This document shows positions 61,592 to 64,000 of a DNA stretch of 64,000 nt, in pieces. Made by a program: the position numbers and the translations under genes. Each line of letters starts with the position of its first letter. Position 1 is the first letter of the stretch. The DNA lies in the NCBI RefSeq assembly GCF_022539665.2, contig NC_081331.1, positions 1,832,501-1,896,500 on the forward strand. The letters run 5' to 3'. The DNA is from Daphnia carinata (Eukaryota > Arthropoda > Branchiopoda > Diplostraca > Daphniidae). Under the pieces are notes generated by a model. The model did no database searches. It saw only the letters and a program-made list of their open reading frames with translations, and was not told the DNA's origin.

Positions 61592-62097
61592 TCAATAAAA
61601 TCCCATCGAATGGTATTGCGCTGGCAACGGTGGACCTTGTCCGTAGAGGACGACTCTTTGTTGCGTCCGTCCTGGCATTGATGTTGGACGTACAGGAACT
61701 CGATTGTCGTAACCTGCGCCGTGTTGGACGGTGTACTTTGCCTGACCCATCCGATGGTAATAGCCGTTCGGATTGGAGAACCCATCATCGTAGATGCCAT
61801 ACCCTGGGTCATATTTATCGTAACTGGTTGCTGTAACGGTGCGGATGGCTACGGCTGTCATTAGAATGAAAGCCGAAAGCCACACCTAATGAAACAGAAT
61901 CGATGTGTGATGTTCCAACGTATGCACAACAGAGAAACAGAGAATGAAACATGTCAAGAAAGCAAACAGTTTATCTGAAATCTTATTCTGAACCGGTTGA
62001 AAAGACAATGGCGGGAGGTACGCGTTAAGTTCAAGATCCGAACAACGTTAAAGAAAAAGCGAAATAATTGTACCTGCTTGATGGTAGAAGAAGACAT
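61592..62097 (-). CDS. Secreted Tyr/Gly-rich small protein
   Basis: Two exons, 62097-62074 and 61885-61592, give 106 codons (105 residues). Exon 1 is only MSSSTIKQ and ends CAG|GTACAA. The acceptor TTTCATTAG precedes exon 2. Together they make a clear signal peptide whose core is VWLSAFILMTAVAIRTVTAT. The mature part is rich in Tyr, Gly and Pro (YDKYDPGYGIYDDGF, NPNGYYHRMGQ, GQGPPLPAQYHSMGFY). There are no cysteines and no obvious dibasic neuropeptide cleavage series. The composition suggests an extracellular structural, cuticle-like or lining protein, but I cannot assign a family. Only the join creates the signal peptide, which supports the model. Confidence 0.6.
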
Positions 62098-63153
62098 GTT
62101 GGCCGGAGGAGCTCGCGTGAGATGCTTCGAATGTTGATGCCAGTCGCAGCTGTGAATGCCGTAGTTATTTTTGCGCCCGTGATGTTCTCTGCCCGTCTCT
62201 GGTCGTCTCGCTTGAATTGTGAATTCCAAGTCTGTCGGGCCCGCACCAGGTGTGTTGTCGAAACGAAATAAAGAAAAAAAGGGAACCAAATCGACGACGA
62301 TGACCTTCTTCTTTTTCGATTTGAAGGCCACAAACTACCTTCCCTCTCTCTCTTTGTCTTTTTGCTCCTATTCGAATTTTTCTTTTATAGCCTTTTTTTT
62401 CGGATTCATGTAGCTGCTGTTGTTTTGATTGAAAAAGGCAAGATCCCGTGATCGGATTTTTAGATGAGTACGGCTGTTTTTTTTTTTCTTTTTAAAGACG
62501 ACTATAAAGCAATAGGTTTAGATTTAGGGTACGGACACGCACTTGTCAAAAAAATCGAGTTTTCAATCACGTTCCCTTTTTACAAGCAGTTACAATGCCA
62601 ACACGAGCAATAATAGTAACATTCAGCATTCGGTAAACAAACACAAGAAAACTAGTCAAGAAAAGTAGATGATGAAAAAAGAATGAAAGAAAAATGCAAA
62701 TGGAACCAAGGTGCTAGTTGCAGCGAAGATAACCTTGCCCCACTACGAGTTTTTTGTGCTCATGCATAAATATAAATGTAACTGGCACGACACAACCATA
62801 ACTCTTTGCTCGACGAAGGGTGATATCTTTATCGTTTACCCCGCTATTTCAAAAAACAAAAAAATTTAAAATGTCCCTTAAGATAAAAGTAGAGCAACAC
62901 TGTTCACGGTTTCTTGTTGCTGAGTGATCAAACACGTCAACACAAATACGACACACACAAAAGTAAAAAAGACTTAAGGTCCTGCCCTGTTGCTCCAGCA
63001 GCATTCGACGGCCGAATGCTACCCAAGTCATTGAACTGTTGAATTTTTTTTTTCAACGAATTTTCTTTTCACAGCCTCTTCCTTTTTTTTTTGTGTTGAG
63101 GCTAACGAAAGGGAGGTCGACTATAAGGAAAGAGGGTGGTATGTATGTGTAGC
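62098..63153. other. Upstream region of the secreted-protein gene
   Basis: Contains the presumed 5' leader and promoter of the minus-strand secreted gene, CT-rich sequence near 62340-62360 and T-runs. Overlapping ORFs at 61954-62333 are shadows without coding features. No further gene is seen. Confidence 0.4.
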
Positions 63154-63397
63154 CTATATAATAAGAGAGGCATACAACAGCTGCTGAATCGGCCTTCGTC
63201 TCTTCATGGAGCCGGAGATGACTTGAACAGCGACCTTGGGCACAGTCGCCCTTTCCATGTTTTCCTTCTGGGGGAAGTTTTTTTTTCTGTGTGACCATCC
63301 TCAACACCTTTCTTACCTGTGGAAATCCACGACTTACAAAAAAAAAAAATGCTGCTAGGTTGGAAACTCCGCGCCATCTGTGATTTGATGCTGGCAT
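63154..63397 (-). CDS. Weak two-exon candidate, unknown
   Basis: Minus strand. ATG 63397 leads to a strong donor, CAG|GTAAGA, after 63317. The acceptor CTTCCCCCAG precedes 63267, and the joined frame stays open to TAG at 63154-63156, giving 64 residues. Exon 2 reads as a coding-like basic segment (KENMERATVPKVAVQVISGS, then MKRRRPIQQLLYASLII). Exon 1 includes a Phe run from a T12 tract, which weakens the case. No family was recognised. Confidence 0.25.
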
Positions 63398-64000
63398 TGG
63401 AATAAAATGATGTAACCGCCATCCGTCCTCCGGATGTACTGTAAAAAAAAAAAAAAAAAACTTATAATGGTACGGCCGTAAATTGCGTTTTGCTTCATTT
63501 ACTCGACGGAGGTAGAAAACAAAATTGAGAGCGGGAGTCTTCTAGCTGATTTTAACGGCCAACCTTTATGGCCCATGCAGGTAGTTAGTAGTACAGTGGC
63601 TAGGGCAGACACGTCGCCGACCTCCTACGGTTGTTTTGTTTCACCTATAACATGGCCTTAAATAAATAAGCGACGAAATTGAAACCCAAAGAGACGTTCA
63701 GAATTATTACTCCTTTTTACGGCCAGCCACTTTAACTACACTTATACACAAAACAATATAAAGGCACTAGAAAGTTGAAAGTGTTTCATGTTGTATTGAG
63801 TTTCGTGTTTCTTTTCTTTGTTGATAAATGTATATACAGAGAACGATCGATACAGCAGCAATGGTATGTATAATATAGTTTGATATAAAAAAGGAATCTG
63901 AATATATGTATTTGACGAAAGGAAAACAAAAAATCATAAGAAGACTTGGGATTGAAGTTTGACTAACCATTTTTTTTTTTTTTTCGTTTACGGTCAACAT
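63398..64000. other. Window edge, no gene supported
   Basis: AT-rich, with an A18 run near 63443 and a T16 run near 63970. A minus-strand ORF runs off the right edge (63767-64000) but is largely hydrophobic homopolymer translation. Nothing here could be annotated with confidence. Confidence 0.4.

Noticed and set aside
61411-61812. 133-codon minus-strand ORF with a hydrophobic stretch
   Set aside because: It overlaps the secreted-protein exon in another frame; the latter gains a signal peptide by splicing, while this one has no start context or family support.

Overview
This window is eukaryotic. Its intron-rich genes have mostly 50-100 bp GT-AG introns, no operon-like packing and no Shine-Dalgarno sites. 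AT-rich homopolymer runs lie between genes, and the proteins resemble animal families. This fits an arthropod, and a branchiopod crustacean such as Daphnia is my best guess. That is an inference from intron size, gene families and base composition, not a database result.

Layout. (1) About 4.4-16.9 kb, plus strand: an R4-type RGS protein spread over at least ten exons with kilobase introns and two mutually exclusive exons; its 5' end is unresolved. (2) 16.9-22.4 kb: 3' UTR and intergenic sequence. (3) 22.4-38.1 kb: a compact block of four conserved genes. These are AMFR/gp78 (plus), PUS3 (minus), USP14 (plus) and TM9SF4 (minus). AMFR/PUS3 and USP14/TM9SF4 are convergent pairs. (4) 27.4-33.3 kb: between PUS3 and USP14 lies a roughly 5 kb palindrome. 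Each 2.1 kb arm holds a gene-like coiled-coil unit and a run of five strong hairpins. The 0.7 kb loop holds three tRNA-like sequences. A satellite region and a 300 bp fully palindromic MITE follow. (5) 38.9-39.6 kb: a small basic coiled-coil ORF with a spliced leader exon. (6) 40.3-49.7 kb: low-complexity, AT-rich DNA with microsatellites and weak ORFs. (7) 49.8-54.0 kb, plus strand: Rab23 with an 11-codon first coding exon and a 2.9 kb first intron. (8) 56-64 kb: four small gene candidates, the best being a two-exon secreted Tyr/Gly-rich protein (minus strand, 61.6-62.1 kb).

Functional themes. Two genes belong to the ubiquitin system (AMFR, an ER-associated E3 ligase; USP14, a proteasome-bound deubiquitinase). 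One modifies tRNA (PUS3), one is a secretory-pathway membrane protein (TM9SF4), and two are G-protein signalling components (RGS, Rab23). They are ordinary housekeeping neighbours, and nothing suggests a shared pathway. The unusual part is the palindromic element with its structured-RNA module and tRNA-like loop.

All exon borders were read by eye from splice consensus, continuous reading phase and family similarity. In the five fully resolved conserved genes the exon lengths sum to a multiple of three.
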